Source: Hippasteria phrygiana
Lineage: Eukaryota > Echinodermata > Asteroidea > Valvatida > Goniasteridae
Direction: 5' to 3'
Length of the DNA stretch: 64,000 nucleotides
NCBI GenBank assembly: GCA_037893225.1
Contig: JAZGUH010000936.1
Coordinates: forward strand, 62,001 to 126,000
The position numbers were made by a program, and so were the translations under genes. Shown here in pieces: positions 13,301 to 28,300 of this stretch. The number at the start of each line of letters is the position of its first letter. The first letter of the stretch is position 1. Under the pieces are notes generated by a model that was not told the origin of the DNA, ran no database searches, and saw only the letters and a program-made list of their open reading frames with translations.

Positions 13301-16300
13301 TGTCCATAAACACATTGATCATAGTTGTGAGTCAAAAAAGACAGCAGATTTCAATGTAGGTCGCAAGAAAGCTTTTTTGCAAAACCAGCGGTTGAGAAAA
13401 CAAGTCGGGCACTTTTAGAAGTAAATTCTATTCGGAGTAAATCCAAAAAAAATAATAAATGTAGTAAATCAATAACTTTCTTGCTCCCAAGAAAAATGCC
13501 CAAGGTAGCCATTAATCAGTAACATTAATCAGTTGTTAAAAATGTTGGCACTGTACATGACTACTTACAAATAAATGTTTGAGTATTTTGGGAGGTTTCT
13601 CTTTAACCACTGCAAGCATTCTACATGGTCTTATGGCATCAAGTCGACAGTCATTCCTGACTGGACACACAAAAGGCAAGGTATGCCAGGTCAAATAGTT
13701 TAAAGTAGTATGCAAATCTGAGAGGTCACTAGGCATGACAAATTGTACCAGGAAAACTATACTTTAGAAGCTGACATATTTACAACCATCAGTGTTGTGA
13801 GGTACATATTTGGTTGGGTGTAACAACAAAAATACAGGCAGGGTTACAAAGCTATAAAGAGTTGTTGACACACTGGTCAACATTTTGATTACAAAATTAA
13901 CTTTTAGGAGGAACAGAAGAAAAGACAAAGTAGCAAATTTAGCAGAAGTTTTTCACATGCAGGTCACCGAAAATGTATCTACAAGGAAGTTTTTACCTTT
14001 TTCAAAAAGTGGGAAGCATACAACAAAGAGTGTCCAACATTGTGAATTTTTGCAGTGAACTTAAATATTTAGATAAGAATTTACTATTAATCAAATGCAA
14101 GTAAATTTGTTGTTCTATTTTTATCTGACATTCGCAAAACTTTTGTTTTTGGACTGTTTTACCAAAGAGGACGCCCATAGGTTGGGCCTATAGTTTTGGA
14201 AATTTAGGAGAACGAGAAGAAAACAATGAATGGTTTATATTACTGTCCCAAAATTGGAAAAGATGTTTCAGGTCTAGCCAATATGGAGTAAATTGCTCAA
14301 AGTAATAAATGCAGACAAGAATTACTTTTACATTATTTTTTTGTCTCACTCCCCAGAATTTTTTTCAAGAAGCTTAGTAAGAAGATCTTCAAGATGTCTA
14401 TTGTTTTAGCCACTATGACCTTGACTTTTGACCTTTTGGCCCCCAAAACAATAGGCCTCTTAAAACTACCAAGACCAACCCACAAGCCAAATCATATGTC
14501 AAGTGTTTGTCAAGTTATCAAGCTAACAAGATTTCTATCATTTTAGCTATTGTGACCTTGACCTTTGACCTTTCAGGCCCAGATGCAATAGCCTTCTTGA
14601 GACTACCAAGAGCAACCTATATACCAAATTTGAAGTTCATACATTAGCCCCTTGAGTACGGTTATTTATAATGAGGTGCCAGGGTGGCCTGTGATGTGCA
14701 GCCAAACAAAACTGGACACAAGAGGTTTGTGCAGCCAACCAAGCGTAACATACACAATTTATGGAGCTTTTTCTACCACCTCAAAAAAGCAGACTAGTGA
14801 AAATGCTGGTGGACTAGTTAAAAGTCCAACTAACAAGTCCGGCCAGCCAGTGAAAAAAAAAGTTAAGGTGAAACCCTGCATGTACAATGTAGGTCAGGAG
14901 GCAATAGGACAGTCCTTGGGAATGGAGAGCCAAAATATAAATAGACCGAGAAATCCCGTCCTCGCTCACATGCATCCTGACTGTCAAGTGTAAATCTAGT
15001 CTTCTAGATTAAGGATCTGAAACTTTAATTTCTGGCATTGGCCGCTGTACCGAGCTTGGCTAGACTGATCATATTTGCTTTTCCTTGCATCAATCATGAA
15101 TACTGCTCTCTTCACGAGTGGACGTCACACTAGGGCAATATTGCCGCGGCAGGTATTGGTAAGTCCCAGTTGGCAATCACTCACCAACGATGGTTACACG
15201 GCCTCAATAAAATCAATCTTCAATATCACTTCTGCAGTAAGACGGTGTCGATGCAACATGTTTTTGATTATGGTAAGGTTATTGCTACATAGTAAACATA
15301 ATCTCTAAAGAACACTACCAGTCTAAGAGGTAAGTCTTTAATCCACTCTATTCTGCTTGGAATCAAAAGAGATTGGCAATATTATGTTATGCCTTTCTGG
15401 CTGCAGACCTTTGCTGTAGAATTGATACTTAAACCTTGTCCATTTTACTGTGTGCAGGAATACTGTGAAAGTAACAGTTTGTTAATATTCAATTTCGGAC
15501 CTGCTGAATTTGATTCTGAAAAAAGGTGTCGAAAGCAGAAGCCCTTTTAGTCTGATTTTGTGATGTTTACTTAGCTATTCGGGTCGCATATTCATATAAA
15601 GAGAACCCCAAGATACTGGGCAATTGAACTACATGTAAGGTGCAAAGTGCCAAAATGTTTTGCAACAAAAATCTTTTGCCAAAGCCTATGTACAAATATG
15701 GGTGGGGCATGGTAGCAGTGCCGCAAATGTATGGGAGAAAAAAAATCAGATTATTTTTTTAATTTTCTTTGTTGAATCAAACTGGATTTGAACCCTCAAA
15801 TTTCAAGTTGTGTTTTAAGCTGTTTTCTCCGTCGTTCTGGAATTTTAACCGACTTACCTCGCTGCAGGCAACTGCACGGAGGTCCGTCCAGTCCACTTTG
15901 GCCTTGCAGTGGTCGTAAGCATGGACCAGCTCATGGGTCATCAACATACTGGTCAAGCGTTGGGTCGGACTCCGATTCTCACAAACAATGATCTGTACAA
16001 TGGCAAACAATAATACAAACTGTTTAATGGTGGATCACAGGTGTGCTGGGACTCAGTACAATTGGAGCAAGTTTAGGAATGAACCACATCATGTAGTTAC
16101 GTGTAGCTATATTATTGGCAATTCTTTTTTAATCCAGCTGAACTGTGGCTCGTTAACGAAGTCTAATCAACCATCCGGAATCAGTGTACAGGGCATAATT
16201 GCACTGGTTATCAACAGCAATGTGATCGCGCTAAATTGCTTCTAGCAAAGTGACCATCTGCATTTGATAAATGCGTACATGGCCAACAGCCATTGTTCAG

Positions 16301-19300
16301 TACGTACAAAATGTCAGAACGACTGTCATTTAGCTTAAATTCATATCTGACAAGTTTCTTTACAAATGTTCTTTTGGACTGCTCAAGACAGCCGCGAGAG
16401 TCTGATCAATTTCATTTAACATGGGATTTGAACCTGTGTCCAACACAACAATGTTACTCAGTCAATTTTGTTTAGCCTTTGACAAAGATGCTGCTAGGAA
16501 AACGTAAGGCTTTCCTTATTTTTATCAATTGTAGATTTGGGGTCATTTCAGTTGGTACATGTAGCAAGTTTGTAAGTTTACAAGTACTTCATTTAAATTT
16601 CATTTACATTAATTAAAATTAAGAAAATTAATAAGAAATTATTTATTTTCAAAGTGAACAAAGAAACTGGCAGGAGCGGGATTCGCACCTGCGACCTCCG
16701 GGTTAACGCACCGGCGCTCTACCAACTGAGCTATCTTGCTCTATGTTGGCGGTCTCCCAAATTGTCAGTATCTTTGTTCGGGTGGGCACTAGTCAGAAGT
16801 CATAAACCCAGAATGCCGTATAGCCAGGGATCACACCCAATTTTACGATACAACCTGGGAAGCGACATTGTGGGGATCACTCAATGAGGATACCACTTTT
16901 TAACTTATAATTCGTCAAACAATCCACAAGGGAAACTGTCAGTTTTCCTTGTGGATTGTTTGACGAAGAATAAGAAATTATTAAGAAAATGTATAAGAAT
17001 GGGATTGAACCTGTGACCTCCACAACAAATTTTTCTTTGCAGAATTTGGTTTGATAATTTACCAAGAAAGAATCCATTTTAAGCTGAACACGGACATCGC
17101 GTCTTTAAGGTTTGATTGCTTTTCCTTTGGGTAAGCTACATGTACTTTTCTGCTCTGTCACATTTTGATCGATAGGCTTGCCATCCGAGCTTTCAGGATT
17201 TGTAAACGGCTCCTTAATGCTTTCCATTGCTCCTGCTTGCTATCAACGGTGGCTTTGAATGTATCAGGTAAAACGACAAATGCAAACCCTCTACTTTCAA
17301 TAAATGAATGATATATGGGTCCTCCTTTTAAACTCCCCCACAAACTGCATCTCATTTAGATAAGACTGCAGATGCTGCAAAAATGACTGGTTGTACAGGA
17401 CGACGTGTGGGACACATGCACATTATGAGGTGGGCTGATTTAATACAACTTTGCAAATGGATGTCCGATTCGTGGTGAGTGGGTGTTTTTGACTGTAGAC
17501 TGTCGATTGGAAGTGAGGGTAGGGCCTAAAAAATTATTTCCAGCAATCAGTTCTGACTTCTAAAAAATTTCGTTTTCCTTTTCGATAATGTGTATTTCTA
17601 CATTTCTACATCCTGACATACCGTACTAACAATGTTGTTACTCATTTTGTGGTTTACTTTATCTGAAAATCTTCAACCAATTAGACAAAGAATGAAAACA
17701 AATCGTTGATGTCAAAATACTTGATGATGCACAAATGGCCTTACCAATTACATTTCCCTCAACTTCGACCCCACAGCATGCATGTGCATGGCTAACACTT
17801 TGATGTGTACCCATGGAAAACAACGTTGTGGTTCTCTACAAATGCGTAAGCACCAATTTCTGCTCTTGCCGTAATACAGACCCTCAACAAAGGAAAATTG
17901 AATTCTCTTCAACCAACAGTGAATTTGAGTGCAATCTTGTTTGATCTTTTATAATGATAGTGAAATTAAACATCTGATTAAAGCTTTGTATTTACTTTTG
18001 TTAGAAATAAAATTATAAATACTTCACCTGTTTCGAGATTAGAGATGCTGAGAATGCATCATGGTCTTTCTTCGCACGTCCTCTAAATTCCTCAAATAAA
18101 TTTCAACAACAATGCAATTTCTTTGGCTGTCAGCCTAGTCCACTCCATATTGGAAAACTTGAGTAGTTCAGTGAGGACCGATCAGTTTCAAACTTCACAT
18201 TTATTGACTCTGCTCATTACATTTTTAACCTAATGTATCAAGCATAAAAGTATTAGGATGGATTATTTTATAATGGAAAGAATGACAAAGTTTTGGAGCA
18301 CTTGGCAAAAATAGTCCTGGATTAAATATTTCGCTTCAGAAGTAAATGTATGATGTATGTGATTTATTGCTTTTTCTTTACTTGCCTCTTCAATTTTTAT
18401 ACAAGTAGCATGTAAAAAAGAACTTTTGTGTTTACATTAGTTTTGTTTTTGACTTTTTGTATTATGGACTTTCTAGTGTACTCTTGTGTAATCCGCCATA
18501 CTGCAGTAATATGGGCATTACATGTATGTCCCGAAAAACTGTTGGGTCATTCTATAAATTCGGGATCCAAATTTTGGGTCCAATTTTGATGTCCCTGTTA
18601 CATCTGACATGTATAAGATTTTGCAATTCCAGACACATTCTTTAATGCCTTCTATCTCTAAGGGTGATTATGTAAAGCAAAGTACCTGCCAAACAAGTAA
18701 AAAATGTGAATTTTAATGATACTTGATGGGAAATTACACAGGTCAGGTATAACAGGGACACCAAAAAATGCCACACTTTTGGAAACAAAATGTATAGAAT
18801 GACCCACTTCTTGAATTGAACTGCAAGCAATACTTTGGGTGACACTGTGTGTGGCTTCAACTTATTTGATAATATCAAAGTAAAGAGTTTAAAAGCTAGT
18901 CTAGGTTTTTATCAAGGATTAAAAATCTGAATGTCCACTCCCAGTCAAGATTCAAATCTATACTCCGAACTCAATACAATTTGCTGTATTTAGGTGCATC
19001 CATAAATCCATTTTATCCACCTAAATTTCAGGGTGTTTTTTGTTTGTTTGTTTGTTTGTTTGTTTGTTAGGGTGTTGGGGGTGAGTTTGTATAGCTATTC
19101 AAACCGTGGACCTTTAACAAAGAGGACAATAGGGTCCACGATTGAGTCAAGGTCCACGATTGAAAGTCGTGTACAAAACCAATGGGAGGTCTTCCGAAAA
19201 AGTTGAGTATAAACAAAAGAGGGACAATAGGAGGTCCGCGATTGCCGGTGTTTTTTTTTTTTTTTTTTTTTGGGGGAGACATTAAGATCTTTGTTCTTGC

Positions 19301-22300
19301 AGATACATGTACTGATTTATAAACACAGGGCTCACTCATTTCCTACAGTGGTGTAATGATATATACCCCTTCCGTGATTCAATATGTATCAGGATACTAG
19401 GATCAATCATCATGATACAATATTACGATACATGGAAACAAAATCATTTCAAAATCATGTGCCAAACATCGTCAAACATTTTACAGCCAAACAGTTAACA
19501 GTAACAAACTGCAGGACACAACCCAAAAATTGACAAAAATGTTTAATAATGCCAAAACTGCAAATTAAAGAATATAAAAAAATCAAAACTGTGACTAAAT
19601 TCAGAATGTTAAACCGGTCATTTCTCAGTTACATACCACCCTCGTATAGTAGCATACGACACAATATTTGCCCTGCTCAATATATATCATGAAAAATGAA
19701 AATATCCTAATACGACGACACATCATCGAATCATTACATAACTAATTTCCTACAACAGCCTATTAGAACCTGTCCAAAATGACTTTTTGACCGTCCATTG
19801 GTCAAGTGGACAGATGGCTGAAATAACCACACTAAAACTGGTGTACAAGTAGAAATGCTTGATACGGCGACTTTGTCGTCGGCAAACGGAATTAGGCATT
19901 ACTCAGTCAGATGTACATTGCACACGTAGGTTCCTCAGATCCATCAATTTGGTACACAAATGCAGTTCTTAATGAACTAATGTCTCACATTAGGGGCCGT
20001 CCATAAAGTACATACACATGAAATGCCGACTTCCCCCCCCCCCCCCCCTCCCCCTCGTTTCCGGTACTTGCATTAGAAAGAGCATACCAGGCTCTTCATT
20101 TTGACATATAACTCAGTTTGACAACCTGATGAATATCGACATTATGTGGGTGAAAACATTAACAGTTCCTAATGATTTCCACCATATAAGTCATGTTTAA
20201 CCCTCCTATTGTTATAACTATCCCAACCTATCAAAAAACCAACCCCCTTCCTCTCTCATAGTTTGTGTGTTACAACCTATCACTTGATAGGTTTTGATAG
20301 ATAGGGTAATTGGCCCCATTTTGGCACCTGGAGAGGGAGGGTTAATTAATGACCCAAAACTCAACAGTACATGTAGCTCAAGCAACTTGCAACTCATTTT
20401 ATTAAGTTGGGTCACAAACACCAGTTCATTGTGAATGCTGACAGCCTAGCAATAATAATGGCATCTATTTCAACATAGGGACAGCGCTCGTGGAATTAAT
20501 CAATCACAAACATGCCATCACATTTGGAAACACAAGACTCGACCTGTCAGTATTTTGGGATCATTGCAAACAGACGACGTTTGCATTCTTTACTTTCAAT
20601 TTCAAATGATGAATAAATTAGGTGAGTAGTACAGTATCAGATCGGCATCTAGTTTCGTAATTGGTCGATGTATGGCTCAATTAATAAACGACAGGCAGAA
20701 AGTGTCAGACGTCTTATAAAATGGGTTGAGTCGACTCGGCCAGGGAAAAACCCAGACTGCAATAAGGTAAATATACTCATGTGATTCGAGGAAAAAAACG
20801 GACTTTCCAATGTACTCTACATTAGGAATCATATTTTCAAGTAATTCTGATCTTGTGCAACAGGCATGTTTCCAGGACAAGGCTCAAGGCCTCTGAGCTT
20901 GTATAGCATTTAATGTGACGTTTCGGTAACAGGTCGAATAACATTGCAGGAGTATCAGGTATGTTGATTGTGTTATCATAGTCAAGGGTACAAATTAAAA
21001 GAACTGGTTTGTGAAAATTAAATTGGAAATCTGAATAGCAAAATGGCTCTTTTATTAACCCTTAGAACATTCCGAAATCCTCCAATTTTAATATGATTTT
21101 GCATGCATCCTAAAGGGTTAGGGTTAATAGGCATTTCTTTGCAAAGTTTATACATGTATCTAGTAAGAAAACACAGTAAAGAGAGTAAATGGTATTGAAA
21201 GTTGGGCACTTACAATGTATTAATTAATCTTTTCAGACTTGCAGAGTTGTAATCAAGTCAATCACAAGTCAAATCATGAGTCAATCACAAATCAGCTCAT
21301 ACATTACAGGGGTTGAATAATGACAAAGGAATGCTTTCGTCACAGTTCATTTGAATAGCTTGTGACTTGCATTGAGACCAGACTTGCCATGTAACTTGTG
21401 ATGACTTGATGACAACTCGGCCAAGTTGGTAAGGAATATTGAGTAATTCATTTGTATGAATATTGTTCTGGTGTAAAGTGCTGGTAGACAGTATTGTAGT
21501 TCAGAACTTTTAAGAATAAGTACTAGGTACATGGAAAAAAATTATGTAGGAGTGTACATGTAGTTTCATAAACTACAGGTACGAGTATGTGCATGAAATG
21601 CTGGTTTAGTGCACTGAACTACATATTGTGGGTTCCAGCACAGTGGGAGGGGGGGGGGGGGGTCATGTACTTGTGTCCTTGAACAAGACACTTTTCACAA
21701 ATTACTTCTCTTCACCCATGACTTATAAATGGATGCCTGTGTTGGCAGTATGATTGTGTTTAACTTGCCACTTTGGCTGTGAAGATTTCAGGAAAGATTG
21801 ATTGGCATGATGAGCAGGGGTAATAATGACCCACCATGATGATTGTGGATATGTTCAATTTATACATCTACATATTCTCCGTACTCTGACAATTTCCATT
21901 TAGTGGATGTCATCTTACAAAGGAATTATGGAAGCAAACTCTTTTTGAACAAAAAATGCACTTACATATGTACATGTACATGGGTCATTCCATACAATTT
22001 GGGGTCCAAAAGTGTGACATGTTTTGGTGTCCCTGTTACACCTGACCTGTGTAATTTCCCATCAAGTATCATTAAAATTGACTTCACACTATTGTTTTAC
22101 TTGTTTGGCAGGTACTTTGCTTTACATAATCACTCTTGGAGATAGAAGGCATTAAAGAATATGTCCTGAATTGCAAAATCTTATACATGTCAGATGTAAC
22201 AGGGACACCAAAAATGTCACACTTTTGGACCCCAAATTTATGGAACGACCCACATCTGCGATTTATTTAGTGTTAACTTGATCATGTACTACACGTGAAG

Positions 22301-25300
22301 ATTGCTATGTATACACATTAACACTATAAGAATTATTAGCATCCGGCTCCAAATTAAAAAGTTGAAACTTAAACTTTGTTACTTATCTTTGATCGATTTG
22401 TGGAGGAATGTCTCATTGCTAACAATTAGTGCCCACCCGAACAAAGATACTGACAATTTGGGAGACCACCAACATAGGGCAAGATCCCCCACACAACACG
22501 TAGCTCAGTTGGTAGAGCACGGTACAGTATTCCGGTTCAAATCCCGCTCCTGCCAGTTTTTTTGTTCACTTTGAAAATTAGCAATTCAAGTAGAAAAGAC
22601 ACGCCAAAACAGCATAGACACAGCATCTTTAACTCTAACTATTACAGCGACACTTGGAAAACTTGTCACAATTCACATTTCTTTAAGTAAAAAACAAATT
22701 GCTCTCACCTCATTTTGGACAGGATCAAAGCCTCCACTGACATTATTATTGATGGTGCATCTTTCACAGCTCACCTGCTTGCCAACGACAAACTCACTGT
22801 AGAATGAGAACCAAAACTATGGCATTGGTACTCATTCATTCAGGCATGCTTCCATACCGGAACACACTGTCCCAATTACATTTGTACACAAAACCAAAGT
22901 ACATGTATTTGCAAGTCTTTTTGGCTGTTAAAACAATCACTACTTTTACTGGCAAAAATTTGAAATACTACCATTCTGACATTATTTTGCAGAAGAGACA
23001 TTTTTGCTCATGCACGAAGCACTATATGCTGAGTGCTTTCCCGAGAGCCTGTGAGAAAAAATTTGCAGGCTTACTCGGGTGGGGCTCGAACCAAGGACCT
23101 CTCACTAGTGCCGTCCGTCTTAACCACTTGACCACTGAGCTTGCTGGTGTACACTGGCTGATTTAAATTTAATCCAATGTACTGATTACTTTTCTTAATT
23201 AATGAATACTCTCAAAAATGTGTACCCTTTGAAATTTATTGTAGTTTCTTCAAGTTTCTGAGCAATTCATTCTACCTGGTGCCTAGGATCAACAGAAAGC
23301 TTACATTTTTACCTTTTATGAATTTAAAATGTAATTTTTCAAGGTTTCACTGATCAAGTGTTTACCTCATTTAGTTTTGAATAACTGATCAACTGGATAG
23401 ACTGTGACATCCCACATCACTTTAACCCTAACTACCGCAAGCCTTGCAAACTCCAACAGCAGGTTGTGTTGAATTTTGATGGGTTCAGGACTGTAGCGCC
23501 TTGGCATCATTACTTTACATGGAGCTATGATGCCCCAATTTGTCTTAGTCCAAATAATGTGCCCTAGTTATACTGCACATAAATAATTTGCCCAAAATAT
23601 ATTTTTGTAATGCAATTTCCAGAGCATGTATCATTTATACCACCTTAAAAAAACTACATGTACTGCAATTAAATATTAAAAACCCAACACCAAATGGAAC
23701 AAAAAAATATCAGTAGAACAATACTTTTCCTTTGTATTAACTATGAATTCATGTTTTCTACTGAATTTCACACAAAACAGCAAACAAAGACATTATATTT
23801 TGCCAGGTCTGCCAATCTGCTGGCTGACTTCTGACAGATAAACATGGAATATATTTTGACTTTTGTACCAGTTTATTCATCTTATGTACTTGAGCTTTAA
23901 CCTTGAGGGTTTGGCTATTGTACATGTAACAAGAGATCAAAGGTACAATGAGCTGGCGTGTAGATGCAGCTAAAATGCATGGTACAAACTAGCACACAAT
24001 TAAGTGACTACTTTTTACTTAAATGGGCTCTAAACAAGGACCTTTCACACAGTTGCTGTGGGACTGAATTTTTTTTTTTTAACCCTGCGTCAACCGCAAG
24101 ATTGGGTTTAAAAACTGAAGTCCAAAGAACTAAAAAGAGCACAAGTTGGGCAAGCATGTACATTACTGTAAAAGTTTCTTTCTGTTTGATAGTAAGTCGA
24201 CAATGTTTGAAGTAAAGTAGTTCAGTTTCAGGTCGTGTGAATGCAGCATGTGTGTGAAGTTTCTATTTGATAGTAAGTCAACAATGTTTGAAGTAAAGTA
24301 GTTCAGTTTCAGGTCGTGTGAATGCAGCATGTGTGTGAAGTTTCTATTTGATAGTAAGTCAACAATGTTTGAAGTAAAGTAGTTCAGTTTCAGGTAGTGT
24401 GAATGCAGCATGTGTGTGAAGTTTCTATTTGATAGTAAGTCAACAATGTTTGAAGTAAAGTAGTTCAGTTTCAGGTAGTGTGAATGCAGCATGTGTGAAG
24501 TTTCTGTTTGATAGTAAGAGCACACTGTTTGAAGTAAAGTAGTTCAGTTTCAGGTAGTGTGAATGCAGCATGTGTGCAAACAGGCAAATGTACATGTGCA
24601 TACAATTCATGAGCCTCGATTTACTTTCAGCACAATAATCCAAGGTTTGACTCAATTTTTTTTTCTCTGAATTGAGATTACCACATGTACATGTAGGTTT
24701 TTTCCATAGGCTTGGATTCTCACGATATCCCTACACACTTGACCCCTTGCATATGGAGGACGTCAAATGGCGCAAAAAAAACAGTGCCACAAGGCCGGAT
24801 GACGCCTATAGCCGCTATTTGTGCAGTTTCAACCCATTGCTGGATTATTGTGTGTGTTACGCTTGACTGCACAAACACATTGTGGTCATTTCGCTTGGCT
24901 GCCAGAGCCGGCGCGACACCCCGGTGCCTCCTGTAAATAACCGTACTAAAGGGCTTAACCCAATGAGTACGGTTATTTACAGGAGGCGCCGGGGTGTCGC
25001 GCCGGCTTTTGCAGCAAAGCGAAATGCCCACAATGTGCTTGTGCAGTTAAGCGTAACACACACAATAATTTTCTGCAGATTGAAACTGCAGAAAATGGCG
25101 TGCATAGACGTCATCCGGCCTGGTGGAAATTTTGTTTGCGGCTATTGCCGTCATACGGCTTCAAATGGTTAAACGGCAAATTAAAGCTTGTATTTCAGAG
25201 CACTTTTTTTCTGTTTGGAGATATGGGTGCGGTCTTTGCACTTTTATCCCATCAATAGTTTTAACAAAATTTATGTTTGTTTTGTTTATTCATTTTTAGG

Positions 25301-28300
25301 ATAATCAAGTGACAACGCTGTTAGCATGCAATTGATATGCCATGGGAGGGGGAGGGGGAGGGGGAGGGGGAGGGGGAGGGGGAGGGGGAGGGGGGAGGGG
25401 GAGGGGGAGGGGGAGGGGGAGGGGGAGGGGGAGGGGGAGGGGGAGGGGGAGGGGGAGGGGGAGGGGGAGGGGGAGGGGGAGGGGGAGGGGGAGGGGGAGG
25501 GGGAGGGGGAGGCTAGTTATCAAGTACATAGTTATACAAAAGGTGTGACAATACTTTTCATGGCTCTGGAGAAAACTTGAATTTGTGTCACATCTGAGAA
25601 TGCTGTTGTAAACTGACAGATAGATTGTACACCACACGCATTCTCCATGTTAAAACCCTAACCCCCTGGGCATGCCCTCAAACTGTCAAAATCCAACACT
25701 ATGTAGTATACATGTACCTATGGCACATTCTTTAAACTCGAGGCCTTTTTACACTACGAAAAATCTCGGTGTTGTACACGGGTCCGGCACGTGTTAACTA
25801 GACTGACCTTTTCACACTACAACATTTCAACACGGCACTGACCCGTGTAGAGCGCTCAACCTGTGTCGAAACTAACCCTGCTCGGGAGGTGGGTTGAGAG
25901 CTCTCGACCCGTGTTGAGAAGTTCGACCCGTGTAACTGCGGATATCTGTGCGCGGATGTGCACATAGGGGATTTTCCGATTCGATACGTGTAGAGCGGCC
26001 GGCCGTGTGTGTAGTGTGAAACGATCGCAGATTACACGGGTCGAAACATTACACGTGTAGCGCAAATGCTGGTGTTGCGTTGAGTAGTGTGAAAAGGCAG
26101 CGTAATTGACCCGTGTTGAAATTTTAAGAAGTCTACACAGGTTGGACCCATGTAGATTTCGACACGGGTCGAACGTACATAGTGTGAAAACGCTTTTAGA
26201 CAAATTGGGGCATCATAGCTCCATGTAAAGTAATGGTGCCAAGGCACTACAGTCTTGAACCCATCAAAAGGGTTGGAGTTTGTAAGGCTTGGGGTACTTA
26301 CATGTAGGGTTAATTGATGTTATTACAAAAAGTCAAAAGAGTCAACTAAAGCAAGTCCGGTTGGAACTAATGACAGACTTTCTTCCAATAACATGCCAAA
26401 AATGACCCTCAAAATACCACCAGAAAGATAATCAAATTGAAGAATGCCCGAAACAATGTTTTATTGCATTGTGGTTGAAGATCTTTTGTATGCTCCAACT
26501 TTTGTGCGAACAAAAGTTTCCATCTTCTTTTTGAGTAAATGAAAAATTTCAGAATGCAGATTTGGTTACCACGTCCCTCATAGACTTGTGTGCAATTATC
26601 TGCTTTGTTTATCTCCTAAAACCAAACCTTTGAATCTGAATTGCAATTGTATTCGCAAAAAGGCTAATTACGGGCTGGTACAAATTCATGTGGGCTAGTG
26701 AAATATACAGTGAACTACATTGTAGCACTGGAGCTTGCAATGAAAATATTTCACTGCAGTCCTCGGCCATTGTTATCAGTAAAAAAAATGTCTGCACTTT
26801 GTTTAAGCACAATGGGTAGATACTGCAGGTCTTGTTGAATAGTTCTTAGAACTTAAACATGCTTACCATCCGAATGTATTGATGGCATCTAGGAGGAACT
26901 TCACGTTTGGATCTGTGAAGGAATTGATGAAAAAATGAAAAGGAATTTTAACCAAAACATTCTGTGTTTTGATGAGAAATGTATAGAATCCTAAAATTCC
27001 CAAAATTATGACATGCAGTACAATCTAAATGTAGTACAATCTGAATTGAACTACATGTACCCTCCCCGGGGTTAAGGGGTGTGTTCCAAGTTGGAATAAA
27101 AATAAAATGAAATGAAAAAACATGAAATGGAATGATACCGGTAATCCAGGAAACTTGCATGTACATGTATTACTCCCAAGCTCAAAGTGCATTTTGAGCA
27201 GAAATCTGAGCCAATGAATACTGTAAACATATTGACGGTGGGGGGGGGGGGGGGGGGGGGGGGCAGGATTAGGATAATTTTATGTTAACTCTGTTTAACC
27301 CTAACCCCCCTAGTATAATTGCATACCCATCCTTGCAAATTCCAACACCATATGGTAAACTGTACACACAAATTGTTGGACTCTGATTCTGGTGGTATGC
27401 CAAACTCAGTGTAAAGGACGATCAGTTTGGGGGTCCAGTACCCATCCTAACAGATTCCAACCAAACATGCTGTTGGGTTTTGATGGGTTGAGTACTGTTA
27501 GGGTTTAAAGCTGCCATAAATGTCCATGAATCATCACAAACTTATTGTACATACATTAGCAAAAATGAAAACCAAAATCTGACCTAGGGTCTTTCCACAC
27601 AAACAAAAAATGCAAACATTTTACAGATACAATGCACTGTGTGGACATCAGAAAAACCAGGGGCCAATTTCACAAACATTTGCTTAGCATGAAAAGTCTT
27701 CCATGGTAAATACAGGATTACCAACCAAATTTTGATGGCCTTTTGGCTGGTAACCTTTTTCAACTAAGCAAGACTTTTTTGTGCTAAGCAAATTTCAGTG
27801 CTTAGCTGCTCCGTGAAATTGGCCCCTGGACCTTTTTGCAACATTTACAATGAAACTAAGCCATTTCCCACTATGCTAAATGGAAATACAAGTAACATGA
27901 TCATCAATAGCTAATCATGACTTTTCTTGGTTTCCCTTTCATTTTCCAGTTTATTATTTTATTTGAGAAAGAAAATATTGTCAATTGTGACCCAGTTTTC
28001 TTTTTTTTTGGGGGGGGGGGTCTCAACCAGCACGAGCAATGTCACTTAGCTTTATCTATTTCGGTTTATTTATTCTGTACCATTTCATTCCATCAACTGT
28101 CTATGTTGGCCCATTGAAAAAAAAAATTACACTTAAACTATGGCCCACTGGCAAGCTGGATGATAAACTATTCCCCCCCCCCCCCCCCCCCCGATATTGG
28201 AGAAGAGCTATTGCTTATCGTTGCATAACAACATTTTGTAATTCTCTATCCAGTAGATTTTTAATGCACACCAATGCTACTAATGATTGGTGCATTCCAT

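Noticed and set aside
16664..16736. tRNA-Asn-like gene
   Set aside because: Boxes A and B are present, but the acceptor and T stems do not pair well and flanking sequence is shared with a second copy at 22429, so it is a SINE.
25305..25637. Gly/Arg-, Gly/Glu- and Pro/Leu-repeat ORFs
   Set aside because: They are translations of the (GGGGGA)n repeat in different frames.
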